Below, one piece after another: positions 1-7,603 of a DNA stretch of 64,000 bases. The notes under the pieces are model-generated. The model was not told the origin of the DNA. It did no database searches and saw only the letters and a list, made by a program, of their open reading frames with translations. The position numbers were made by a program, and so were the translations under genes. The DNA lies in assembly GCF_009834125.1 (NCBI RefSeq), contig NZ_CP047146.1:5573501-5637500 (forward strand), written 5' to 3'. This DNA comes from Streptomyces sp. GS7 (GTDB lineage Bacteria > Actinomycetota > Actinomycetes > Streptomycetales > Streptomycetaceae). How positions within the stretch are numbered: the stretch's first letter is position 1; the number at the start of each line of letters is the position of its first letter.

Positions 1-1058
1 CGTTCGAGGCGGGTGGGTGAGTCCTGGAGGTAGCCGTGACGCAGGCCGAGGGCGGTGACCAGGTCGTCGACGGCGGCGTGGCACTCCTCGGCGGCGGTGA
101 TCTTGAGCGCGTTGAGCTGGAGCTGCCGCGCGGGGACGGAGAGGTCCTGGCCCGACTCCAGTGTCCTCAGGGTCTGTTGGAGGAGTGCGTGGACGGTGTC
201 CAGCCGCTTCCGGGACCGGGAGAGGCGGGTGAGCAGCAGTTCGGAGGAGAGGTCGAAGCGCTCCCGGCCGGAGGGGCTGCGCAGCAGCCGCAGGACGCGG
301 GAGAGCGCCCCGGCCGCCGTGCCGAGCCAGACCGCGGACCAGCCGGTGTGGGCGAGCGGGCCGAAGACCTCGGCGGCGATGCGGTGGAACCCGCCCTGCT
401 CGCCGACCACTTGATGGGCCGGGACACGGCCGGTCAGCCGCAGGGCGACGCTGTGGCTGGCCCGCATTCCCATGGGCTGCCAGTCGCCGGAGGGGGTGAT
501 CTCGACTTGGTCGCGGTGGGCGAAGACGAGGGACACCTCGTCGGCCGTGGCGTCCTGGCTCGGACTGCGCATGGTGACGAGGAAGCCGTCCGCGTGGGTG
601 CCGCCGGTGACGATCGGGGCGAAACGGTCGAACGCCAAGGTTCCGTCGGTTTCGGCGAGTTGGGCATGGGCGCTGAGCAGGTGCCCGCCCTTGCCGGTCT
701 CGGTGGTGACGGAGGCGAGATAGAGTTCGCCGGCCGCGACCCTGGGAAGGAGTTCCTTGCGCAGCCGTGCGCCGCCGTGGTGGACCAGTGCCGCGGACTG
801 CTGGCAGTGCATGGCGAAGACCATGCCGACGGACATGTCGCTCCGGCCCAGGGCCTGTGCCGCGGTCACCAACTCCCGTACGGATCCATCGAGTCCGCCG
901 TATGCGGCGGGTACCAGCAGGCCGAGCAGGCCGGTGCGGCGCAGCGCCGCCAGGGCGTCCACCGGGAAGGCGGCGGCCCGGTCGGTGTCGGCCGCGTACC
1001 GCTCGGTGACCTCGGCGACCTCGGCCAGGCGGTCGGCCAGGGCGAGCGGGCCGCTCAT
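1..1058 (-). CDS. Acyl-CoA dehydrogenase family protein, C-terminus cut by window edge
   Basis: About 352 residues are visible, read from ATG at 1058-1056; the C-terminus lies beyond base 1. The protein has the acyl-CoA dehydrogenase layout: a helical N-terminal domain with a YGGLDGSVRELV stretch, a middle domain with FAMHCQQSAALVHHGG and SVTTETGKGGHLLSA, and a helical C-terminal domain. These flavoenzymes introduce alpha,beta double bonds into acyl thioesters. The start overlaps the stop of the acyl carrier protein gene (ATGA), so the two are translationally coupled. I infer that its substrate is an acyl or aminoacyl group on that carrier protein, as for prolyl-carrier dehydrogenases, and not free acyl-CoA. 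Confidence 0.85.
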   Translation of the reverse strand, partial: MSGPLALADRLAEVAEVTERYAADTDRAAAFPVDALAALRRTGLLGLLVPAAYGGLDGSVRELVTAAQALGRSDMSVGMVFAMHCQQSAALVHHGGARLRKELLPRVAAGELYLASVTTETGKGGHLLSAHAQLAETDGTLAFDRFAPIVTGGTHADGFLVTMRSPSQDATADEVSLVFAHRDQVEITPSGDWQPMGMRASHSVALRLTGRVPAHQVVGEQGGFHRIAAEVFGPLAHTGWSAVWLGTAAGALSRVLRLLRSPSGRERFDLSSELLLTRLSRSRKRLDTVHALLQQTLRTLESGQDLSVPARQLQLNALKITAAEECHAAVDDLVTALGLRHGYLQDSPTRLE

Positions 1059-1309
1059 GCGGAGACCTTGTCGGGGAGCTGGTCGGCGATCACGCGCCAC
1101 AGGCTGCCGGCGGTGGCGAAGGTGGTGTCGTTGAGTTCGTCGTCCGGCAGGGAGATGCCGAACGTGTCCTCTATGGCGAAGAGCAGCTCGATCGCCTGCA
1201 TGGAGTCGACGCCGAGCCGGCGCAGGTCGGTTTCGGGGGTGAGGGCGGCCTCGCCGGGGCCGGCGTGCTTGAGGAAGGGGCGGAGGAGTGCGGTGAAGCG
1301 GGGGTCCAT
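1055..1309 (-). CDS. Free-standing acyl carrier protein
   Basis: An 84-residue phosphopantetheine carrier of normal ACP length. The attachment motif is LGVDSMQAIELLFAIED, with Ser36 as the predicted phosphopantetheine site, followed by FGISLPDDEL, typical of ACP helix 3. An AGGAGA ribosome site precedes the ATG. It sits between the BtrH-like/carrier fusion gene (30 bases upstream) and the acyl-CoA dehydrogenase (ATGA overlap). It probably holds the acyl or aminoacyl intermediate while cluster enzymes modify it. Confidence 0.92.
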   Translation of the reverse strand: MDPRFTALLRPFLKHAGPGEAALTPETDLRRLGVDSMQAIELLFAIEDTFGISLPDDELNDTTFATAGSLWRVIADQLPDKVSA

Positions 1310-1338
1310 GGGGGTGCGTCTCCTGTTCGGGGAGGGGC

Positions 1339-2472
1339 TCAGCGGGCGATACGGCAGAGGTCGTCGACGCGGCGGAGGTTCTCCGGGATCAGTTCGTCGG
1401 CGTCGAGTTCCCGGCCCAGCGCGCTCTCCAGCTGCTCGATGATCTCGACCAGCCGGAAGGAGCTGAAGGAGGGGAAGGAGTCGAACGGCGCTCCGGCGAG
1501 GAGTTCTGACGGGGCGACACCGAGCACCGCGCCGGCGACGGCGGCCACCTGCCGGCGCAGCTCGTCGTCGGGGGCGGGGGCGGCCGCCCGTTCCGGTACC
1601 ACGCCGAAGACCGTACGGTCGGCGGCGAGGACGGCGCGCAACCGGTCGACGACGCCAGGGGGTTCGGCCCGGCCGCGGGAGACCCGGCGGTGGGCGAGGT
1701 AGGTCTGCTCGACGACCTTGTCCCAGGCGCGCAGGTGTTCCGCCTCCGGGCCGGGTCCGGGCCCGTCGACCCGGCCGGAGAACAGGGCGCGGTAGGTGGC
1801 GTGCAGCTTGCGCGTACGGGCCAGCAGCCAGGTCTCCACGGTGAGTTGCCCGATGGCGCGGGCGCGGTCCGGGCAGCGGTCGTAGGCGTCGAGGTAGGCG
1901 TCGACGGCCGTCCCGTCCAAGGTCGGCGCGGGCGGCAGCGCGGCGATCGGGGGCGGCTCCGCCGGGGCCAGCTCGACGACTTCGGCCGCCGCGATACCCG
2001 CGAGGTCCGACGCGGACAGCAGCCAGTGGCCGGGGGTGGCCGGGCCCCAGGGGGTCTCGTTGCGGTAGCCGTCGGTGACCCGCCAGCCTTCGGGGTCCGC
2101 GGCGAGCAGGAAGCTGTGCTCCATGTGCGCCTGGCCGTGATACGGCAGCCAGGGCAGATGGTAGGAGTCCGCGACGACGTAGCGGGTGCCGCCGTCGGCG
2201 GTGAGGGCGGCGAGCGGTTCGGTACGCGGCAGGCGGGCGCGCCGGACGACTCGGAGTCCCAGGAGGCCGGGCAGGGTGGCCAGTTGCCGCGTCAGCGGCG
2301 GGTCGACGGTCGGCAGGCCGTCGTCGGCGCGCCGCCAGGCGCGAAAGCCCAGGGACGAGCCGAGGCGCAGGTGGGTGCCCGGGCCGTGGTGGTGGTCGGC
2401 CAGTACCGCCAGGTTGACCTGGATGCAGTCCAGCAGACCGGTACGGACCGAACCGAGTTCGAGGTGCGCCAT
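1339..2472 (-). CDS. BtrH-like acyltransferase fused to a C-terminal carrier domain
   Basis: 377 residues from ATG 2472, chosen because GGAAGAAAG lies upstream; a GTG at 2529 overlapping the previous stop is the alternative. The N-terminal part resembles the BtrH N-terminal domain (butirosin acyl-ACP:aminoglycoside acyltransferase), a papain-like fold. A plausible triad is Cys16 in LLDCIQVNL, His in HMEHSFLL and Asp in RVTDGYRN. The last 75 or so residues look like a second carrier domain, with FDSFPSFSSFRLVEIIEQLE in place of the usual DSL motif. By family analogy it moves an acyl group from a carrier to an amine. The acceptor is unknown, and the self-contained carrier is odd because BtrH itself lacks one. 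Confidence 0.7.
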   Translation of the reverse strand: MAHLELGSVRTGLLDCIQVNLAVLADHHHGPGTHLRLGSSLGFRAWRRADDGLPTVDPPLTRQLATLPGLLGLRVVRRARLPRTEPLAALTADGGTRYVVADSYHLPWLPYHGQAHMEHSFLLAADPEGWRVTDGYRNETPWGPATPGHWLLSASDLAGIAAAEVVELAPAEPPPIAALPPAPTLDGTAVDAYLDAYDRCPDRARAIGQLTVETWLLARTRKLHATYRALFSGRVDGPGPGPEAEHLRAWDKVVEQTYLAHRRVSRGRAEPPGVVDRLRAVLAADRTVFGVVPERAAAPAPDDELRRQVAAVAGAVLGVAPSELLAGAPFDSFPSFSSFRLVEIIEQLESALGRELDADELIPENLRRVDDLCRIAR

Positions 2473-2525
2473 TCGGGAATCGCTTTCTTCCGGTCGGGGG
2501 GTGGCGGCGTTCGCGGGGGCCGGGG

Positions 2526-3242
2526 TCACAGCCAGGGCGGCAGTACGGGCAGTTGCCCGGTGGTCGAGTGGAGGCCGGTACCGCCGGTCCGGCCGGCCAG
2601 CCAGCCGAGGGCGTCGGCGGGGGTGCCGGTGACGGCCGGGCCGCCGGTCCCGAACCGGGCCAGCACCGCTCCCCCGTGGTCGCGCAGGGTGAAGTCCGGT
2701 ACCCCGTCGGCCTCGGCGTAGTAGCCCAGGACGTCGGCGAGGATGATCCGCCGGGCGGATGCGGGGATGTCGGCGACCTCGTAGCCGATGGCGAGGTCGA
2801 CGTGGTGCAGTTCGAGTTCCCGGACGCGGATCGCCAACACCCGCTGGGGCGTGCAGAGTTCGCCGGTGAAGGGCCGGATGGTCGCCTGCCAGGCGGGCGC
2901 CGGGAGCGCTTCGGCGGTGCGCTGGAAGTGGGCCGCGGTGGCCCGGACGTCCGCGGCCAGGGCCGCCGCGGGGCGGTGTGCGCCCGCCTCGATCTCGGCG
3001 TCACGGGTCGCCCGGTCCGGGTACTGGGGCGTGACGACTCCGGTACGGGCCCATTCCAGCAGCCGTTCCAGGGCCGGGGCCTGCCGGGCGAGGTGGCACA
3101 GGACATGGCCGCGGGTCCAGCCGGGCAGCCTGGACGGCACCGGGATGTCGGCGTCGGTGAGGCCCTCGATGCCGGTGAGCAGCCGATCAGCGGCGGCGGC
3201 GATCTCCCGGAAGGATTCCGGGGTGGGGGGTATTTCCTTCAC
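2526..3242 (-). CDS. Maleylpyruvate isomerase family (mycothiol-dependent/DinB-like) enzyme
   Basis: 238 residues. The start is GTG 3242, overlapping the aminotransferase stop (GTGA); the longer upstream reading is Arg/Pro-rich and unlikely. The N-terminal MDMPI-type helical bundle shows metal-ligand candidates in GHVLCHLARQ and in VRELELHHVDLAIGYE. The C-terminal segment with LADVLGYY, TPADALGWLAGR and TGQLPVLPPWL matches the family tail. Members are mycothiol S-transferases or isomerases, and many have no known substrate. Inside a tightly coupled operon it may carry out a thiol-dependent step or detoxify an electrophilic intermediate. Family assignment is firm, role is not. Confidence 0.75.
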   Translation of the reverse strand: MKEIPPTPESFREIAAAADRLLTGIEGLTDADIPVPSRLPGWTRGHVLCHLARQAPALERLLEWARTGVVTPQYPDRATRDAEIEAGAHRPAAALAADVRATAAHFQRTAEALPAPAWQATIRPFTGELCTPQRVLAIRVRELELHHVDLAIGYEVADIPASARRIILADVLGYYAEADGVPDFTLRDHGGAVLARFGTGGPAVTGTPADALGWLAGRTGGTGLHSTTGQLPVLPPWL

Positions 3243-4537
3243 GGTGCTTCCTCCGGTCGGCGGTGCGGGGCGGCGAGCCGGCCGAACCCGTCGGCGATTC
3301 GGGCCAACTCGCCAGCGATGTGGGGTAGTTGTGTGGGGTCGTCGGCGCACAGCGCCTCCGCCTGCTGCCGCTCGTCGCCGTAGAGCAGGCTGGTGGCGGC
3401 CTTGAAGCGGAGCGCCTGGGGGTCGTCGCCCAGGAGGTGGCCGGCGAGGACGACGATGCCGGAGTCGTCGAGGAGGGCCGACGCGAGGGACGCCGAGTCG
3501 GTGATGCCGCGGGCGGCCAGCCGGTCGCGGAGCGGTGCGAAGTCAGGGTAGACGTAGAACCCGCCGGTGGGCGGGCGGCAGCGGGCCCCGGCGTCGACGG
3601 CGATCCGGTGGACGGCCCGGGCCACCGCGCCGTGCAGCCGGGCGGCGGCCCGCACCCGTGCCACGATCTCCGGCGGCTCGGCGTAGGCGTACTCGGCGAC
3701 GTGCTGCATCGGGCCGGCCAGAGTGGACCACAGCTCACTGGCGGCGGCGACGACCGCGTCCCGCAGCAGTTCCCCGGTGTCGCCCTCGGGGAACCGCGCC
3801 ACGCCGATCCGCCAGCCGCCGAGGCCGAGGGACTTGGACAGCCCGCTGGTGACGACGGTGCGTTCCGGGGCGGCCTCGGCGGGGCTGAGGAAGGGGGTGG
3901 CGTCCGGGTCGTGGACGATGTCGCGGTAGATCTCGTCGGCGACGATCAGCAGCTCCTCCTCCCGTGCCAGCGCGCCGAGTTCGCGGATCAGCGCGGGCGG
4001 GGCGAGGGTGCCGGTGGGGTTGTCGGGGAGGGTGAGGATCAGCAGGCGGGGGTCGGCGCCGGTGGCCCGGGCCCGGTGCAGGGCGGTGCGCAGCGCACCG
4101 GGCTCGGGGACGCCGCCGCAGTCGGCGGGGATCGGGACGCCGAAGGCCCGCTTGCCGGCGTAGGCCGCCTGGGGTGCGTAGGTGTTCCAGGCGGGGCGGG
4201 GCAGCAGCACATCGCCGGGGATGACGAGTTGCAGGGCCATCAGCAGCGGTTTGCTGCCGGGGGCGACCACGATCCGGTCGGGGGTGGTGGGCAGCCGGCG
4301 GCGGGTGAAGTAGCCGGCGACCGCGGTGCGTACGCCCTCGCCGCCGGCCACCGGCCCGTACGCGGCACGGGTCGCGCCGGCGGCGAGCCGGTCGGCGAGC
4401 TGCGGCAGGACCGGCAACCGGGCCTCGCCGAAGGCGAGATGGACCAGGGAGTCGCCGCGGGCCCGGCGCCGGTCGACGAGCTGGTTGAGGGCGAGGTTCG
4501 GTGAGGGCGCGGGCGGCGCGGCGGTGCCGGCGGTCAT
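3239..4537 (-). CDS. PLP-dependent class I/II aminotransferase
   Basis: 432 residues of fold-type I aminotransferase. Visible motifs in order are AAYGPVAGGEGVR, VVAPGSKPLLMAL, LPDNPTGTLAPPALIREL, VADEIYRDI and TSGLSKSLGLGGWRIGVARF, where the Lys forms the PLP Schiff base and the Arg binds the cofactor phosphate. Its start overlaps the stop of the aminomutase gene (ATGA). It probably removes or adds an amino group on the building block handled by the aminomutase; the substrate cannot be read from sequence. Confidence 0.9.
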   Translation of the reverse strand: MTAGTAAPPAPSPNLALNQLVDRRRARGDSLVHLAFGEARLPVLPQLADRLAAGATRAAYGPVAGGEGVRTAVAGYFTRRRLPTTPDRIVVAPGSKPLLMALQLVIPGDVLLPRPAWNTYAPQAAYAGKRAFGVPIPADCGGVPEPGALRTALHRARATGADPRLLILTLPDNPTGTLAPPALIRELGALAREEELLIVADEIYRDIVHDPDATPFLSPAEAAPERTVVTSGLSKSLGLGGWRIGVARFPEGDTGELLRDAVVAAASELWSTLAGPMQHVAEYAYAEPPEIVARVRAAARLHGAVARAVHRIAVDAGARCRPPTGGFYVYPDFAPLRDRLAARGITDSASLASALLDDSGIVVLAGHLLGDDPQALRFKAATSLLYGDERQQAEALCADDPTQLPHIAGELARIADGFGRLAAPHRRPEEAP

Positions 4538-5880
4538 CGCGGGTTCCCTTCGGTGTGCGCGGCGTCGCCGCGTACGGCTGCCGCGAGGTCGGCGGGCGTG
4601 GCGGGGTCCAGGTCGAGTTCGTCGAGCCAGGCGGCGGTGGCCGAGTAGCGGGCCCGGAACGGCCGGCCCACCAGATCCGGCTGCCGCGCCTGGAGCATCC
4701 GCAGCTGGAAGAAGGCGCCTTCGGGGGTGTGCTCGACCCCGTCCACCGCGACCTTGCCGGGGGTCGCGGACATGACCGGGCCGCGGACCGTGCGGGCGAG
4801 TCCGGGCAGCGTGCGGTAGGCGTCGGCGAAGATCTCCGCGGCCCTGGCCAGCGGCACCTTGAAGTAGTCGTACGGTCCGGTGTCCCGCTCCACGAACAGG
4901 TAGTACGGCACGGCACCGGCGGCGAGTTCGGCCCGCCACAGCTCGCTCCACACCCGGGCGTCGTCGTTGACGTGGGCGATCAGCGGCGCCTGGCAGTAGA
5001 CCACCGCACCGGTGGCGCGGATCCGGGCCAGGGCGCGCCGGGCGAGGTCGGTGGCGAGTTCGCGGGGGTGGCTGAAGTGGGCCATCACCGCCAGCTGCCG
5101 CCCGGAGGCCGCGATCCGCTCGAAGAGCCGCAGCACGTCGTCGGCGTCCGGGTCGGTGACGTAGCGCTGCGGCCAGTACGCCACGGACTTGGTGCCGATC
5201 CGGATCGTACGGACCGCGTCGACGCGGAGCAGCGGCTCCAGGTGGGCGCGCAGCCGCTCGGTGGACATCACCATCGGGTCGCCGCCGGTGACCAGGACGT
5301 CGTGGACCTCGGGGTGCGCGCCGAGGTAGTCGATCAGTCCGCCCGGGTCGGGGACGGCGAAGCGCAGATCGGCGTCCCCGATGAACTGGGCCCAGCGGAA
5401 GCAGTAGGTGCAGTAGGCGTGGCAGGTCTGGCCCTGGCCGGGGAAGTAGAGGACGGTCTCGCGGTATTTGTGCTGGAGGCCGGGGAGTTCGGCGCCGTCC
5501 CGGCGGGGTACGTTGAGTCGCTGCTGGCCGGAGGGGTGCGGGTTGAGCCGGCCGCGGATCTCCTGGACGGCCTCGCGCAGCAGTGGTGTGTCGGCGGGGT
5601 CGGCGGAGAGTTTGGCGAGCCGGTCCTCGTCGTCCCGGGACAGCATGCCGCGCTGCGGGAAGGTCAGTTGGAACATCGGGTCGCCGGGTACGTCGTCCCA
5701 GTCGATCAGCTCGTCCAGGACGTACTCGTTGACGCGGAAGGGCAGCACCAGCGACACCCGGCGGACGGTCTCCCGGATCTCCTCGGGCAGTCCGTGGCGG
5801 GCGGCGATGGCATCGATGTGGCGGGGGCCGTAGGCGCGGAAGCGGGGCGGGGCGGCCGAAGCCGACGGCTCGGCCGTCAT
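4534..5880 (-). CDS. KamA-family radical SAM aminomutase
   Basis: 448 residues. The radical SAM cluster motif is CHAYCTYCF (CxxxCxxC). LVTGGDPMVMS binds S-adenosylmethionine and GPVMSATPGKVAVDG carries the candidate PLP lysine near the end. KamA enzymes move an alpha-amino group to the beta carbon: lysine, glutamate or arginine 2,3-aminomutase. This predicts a beta-amino acid unit in the product. Substrate specificity is not assignable by eye. The gene overlaps the carbamoyltransferase stop and the aminotransferase start, so the three are translationally coupled. Confidence 0.88.
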   Translation of the reverse strand: MTAEPSASAAPPRFRAYGPRHIDAIAARHGLPEEIRETVRRVSLVLPFRVNEYVLDELIDWDDVPGDPMFQLTFPQRGMLSRDDEDRLAKLSADPADTPLLREAVQEIRGRLNPHPSGQQRLNVPRRDGAELPGLQHKYRETVLYFPGQGQTCHAYCTYCFRWAQFIGDADLRFAVPDPGGLIDYLGAHPEVHDVLVTGGDPMVMSTERLRAHLEPLLRVDAVRTIRIGTKSVAYWPQRYVTDPDADDVLRLFERIAASGRQLAVMAHFSHPRELATDLARRALARIRATGAVVYCQAPLIAHVNDDARVWSELWRAELAAGAVPYYLFVERDTGPYDYFKVPLARAAEIFADAYRTLPGLARTVRGPVMSATPGKVAVDGVEHTPEGAFFQLRMLQARQPDLVGRPFRARYSATAAWLDELDLDPATPADLAAAVRGDAAHTEGNPR

Positions 5881-7556
5881 CGGCGGGCACCCCCGGTCCG
5901 GTCGCTCTTGCGGTAGAGGTCGTCGCCGAGGACGAGGAAGTCCAGGTCCATGGCGCGGAAGGCGGTGAGCGCGTCGGCGGCGGTGTTGACGATGGGTTCG
6001 CCCTTGCCGTTGAAGGACGTGTTGAGCAGCACCGGTGGTGCGCCCTGCGTGCGGAGGGCGTCCAGGGCGGCGCCGACGGCCGGGGCCTCGTCGCCGTGCA
6101 GGACCTGCGGGCGGGTGGTGCCGTCGATGTGCACGACGCCGGGGGCGACCTGCCGGCCCAGCGCGGTGGCCCGGGCGGCGCCGAGCATGTAGCGGCTCAA
6201 GTGCTCCTGTTGCTCCCAGAGTTCGGCGCCGTAGTCGGGCCTGGTGACACCGGCGAAGGGGCGCCACTGCTCGCGGTTCTTGAGGGTGTTGACCCGTACG
6301 GTGACGCCCGCGGTGTCCGGTACGGCGATGATGGAGCGGCGGCACAGCGCGCGCGGGCCGACCTCGGCGCGGCCCTGGGCGACCGCGCCGATCCGGCCGT
6401 CCAGGAGGAGGGCGGCGAGGTCGTCGGTGTCCAGGTCGGTGCGGACCAGGTCCGAGGTGTCGAGCGCGGCCCGCCGTCGGGCGGAGTCGGGGCCGTGGAT
6501 GTCGGTACCCAGGTAGGGGCTGAGCGGGGTGGTGTGCCGCCGGGGCGGGCGGACGGTCCAGGCGGCGCCGAGCGCGACCCCGGCGTCGTGCGGCACCGGC
6601 GGGACGTAGAGCGGTCCGGGCAGGGTGCCGTTGGTGCTGCAGTTGAGGGCGACGCCGCCGCTGAGGCAGAGCTCTTCGACACCGGCGGCCTTGCGGGTGA
6701 GCGAGGCGAGGTGGCGGACGGTCTCCTCGATGACGCGCTGAGCGGTGTAGGCGACGAGGACGGCGTTCGGGTCGTCGGTGAGGCTGCCCTCCGGCGCGCT
6801 CGGGCCGTCGGCCCCGGCGATTCGGGAGTAGCGGTCCCGCCAGCGGCCGACGACGGTGTCGTACTGCTCCTTGATCTCGTCGGCGGTGGCGCTCCCCCGG
6901 TTCTCGGTGAGCGGTGCGACGGCCGGCCGGAAGTCGTCGGCGGTGAGGTCGACGAGGGGTTCCACCTCGATGCCGGCGGCGCGCCCGTAGGCGGCCAGGC
7001 CCATGGTCTTGCCGGCGTTGAGGAAGGAGAAGCCGAGCCAGGTGGAGGCGGCGTCGTAGGCGTAGCCGAGGGAGGCGGTGCGCTGCCAGCTGCGCTCCAG
7101 GCGGGGTGCGGCGCCGTCCTCGTAGGTCCAGATGGTCGAGGACTCGTTCTCGCCGTGGCCGTCGACGACCAGGACGCCGGCCTTGGTGAACGGCGAGGCG
7201 TAGAAGGCGGAGGCGGCGTGCGCCTGGTGGTGGGGGACGCGGACGACCTCGGGGGTGCGGTCGCCGAAGTCCAGGCCGACGGCGTAGGCGAGGAAGTCGG
7301 CGTCGGTGGCGAAGCGGCGCGGGTAGAGCTGTTCGCTGTCCCAGCCGAGGGCGACCACGTCGACGTCGGCCGGGGAGATGCCGGCCTGGTGGAGCACGTA
7401 GCGGGCGGCGCCGAGGGGCTTGCGGTAGAGGGAGTGGCGGTGGCGGTTGCAGCGCTCCTCCTCGGAGAAGGCGATGATCTCGCCGTGTTCGTCGATGAGG
7501 CAGGCGGCGCTGTCGTGCCAGCCGGTGGGCGGTGCGTTGACGCCAAGGATCCACAT
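5877..7556 (-). CDS. NodU/TobZ-family O- or N-carbamoyltransferase
   Basis: 559 residues, the usual length of two-domain carbamoyltransferases. It begins MWILGVNAPPTGWHDSAACL, the family opening. The Kae1-like domain has the metal-binding HHQAHAASAFYASPF, DGHGENESSTIW and LSGGVALNCSTNG. The YrdC-like C-terminal part has AEVGPRALCRRSI and LNTSFNGKGEPIVNTAADA. The reaction moves carbamoyl from carbamoyl phosphate, through carbamoyl-adenylate, onto a hydroxyl or amine. This predicts a carbamoylated product, as in tobramycin or novobiocin tailoring. The ATG is preceded by a GAGAG-like site; the gene lies 47 bases after the ATP-grasp gene. Confidence 0.93.
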   Translation of the reverse strand: MWILGVNAPPTGWHDSAACLIDEHGEIIAFSEEERCNRHRHSLYRKPLGAARYVLHQAGISPADVDVVALGWDSEQLYPRRFATDADFLAYAVGLDFGDRTPEVVRVPHHQAHAASAFYASPFTKAGVLVVDGHGENESSTIWTYEDGAAPRLERSWQRTASLGYAYDAASTWLGFSFLNAGKTMGLAAYGRAAGIEVEPLVDLTADDFRPAVAPLTENRGSATADEIKEQYDTVVGRWRDRYSRIAGADGPSAPEGSLTDDPNAVLVAYTAQRVIEETVRHLASLTRKAAGVEELCLSGGVALNCSTNGTLPGPLYVPPVPHDAGVALGAAWTVRPPRRHTTPLSPYLGTDIHGPDSARRRAALDTSDLVRTDLDTDDLAALLLDGRIGAVAQGRAEVGPRALCRRSIIAVPDTAGVTVRVNTLKNREQWRPFAGVTRPDYGAELWEQQEHLSRYMLGAARATALGRQVAPGVVHIDGTTRPQVLHGDEAPAVGAALDALRTQGAPPVLLNTSFNGKGEPIVNTAADALTAFRAMDLDFLVLGDDLYRKSDRTGGARR

Positions 7557-7603
7557 GACGCGTTTCTCTCTTCGTAGGCGGGTGGTGGAGGGAGGGGCCC
7601 GGG

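Noticed and set aside
36-1442. 468-codon open frame on the plus strand
   Set aside because: It is the antisense shadow of the acyl-CoA dehydrogenase and ACP genes; its composition is low-complexity Gly/Arg/Asp with no domain.
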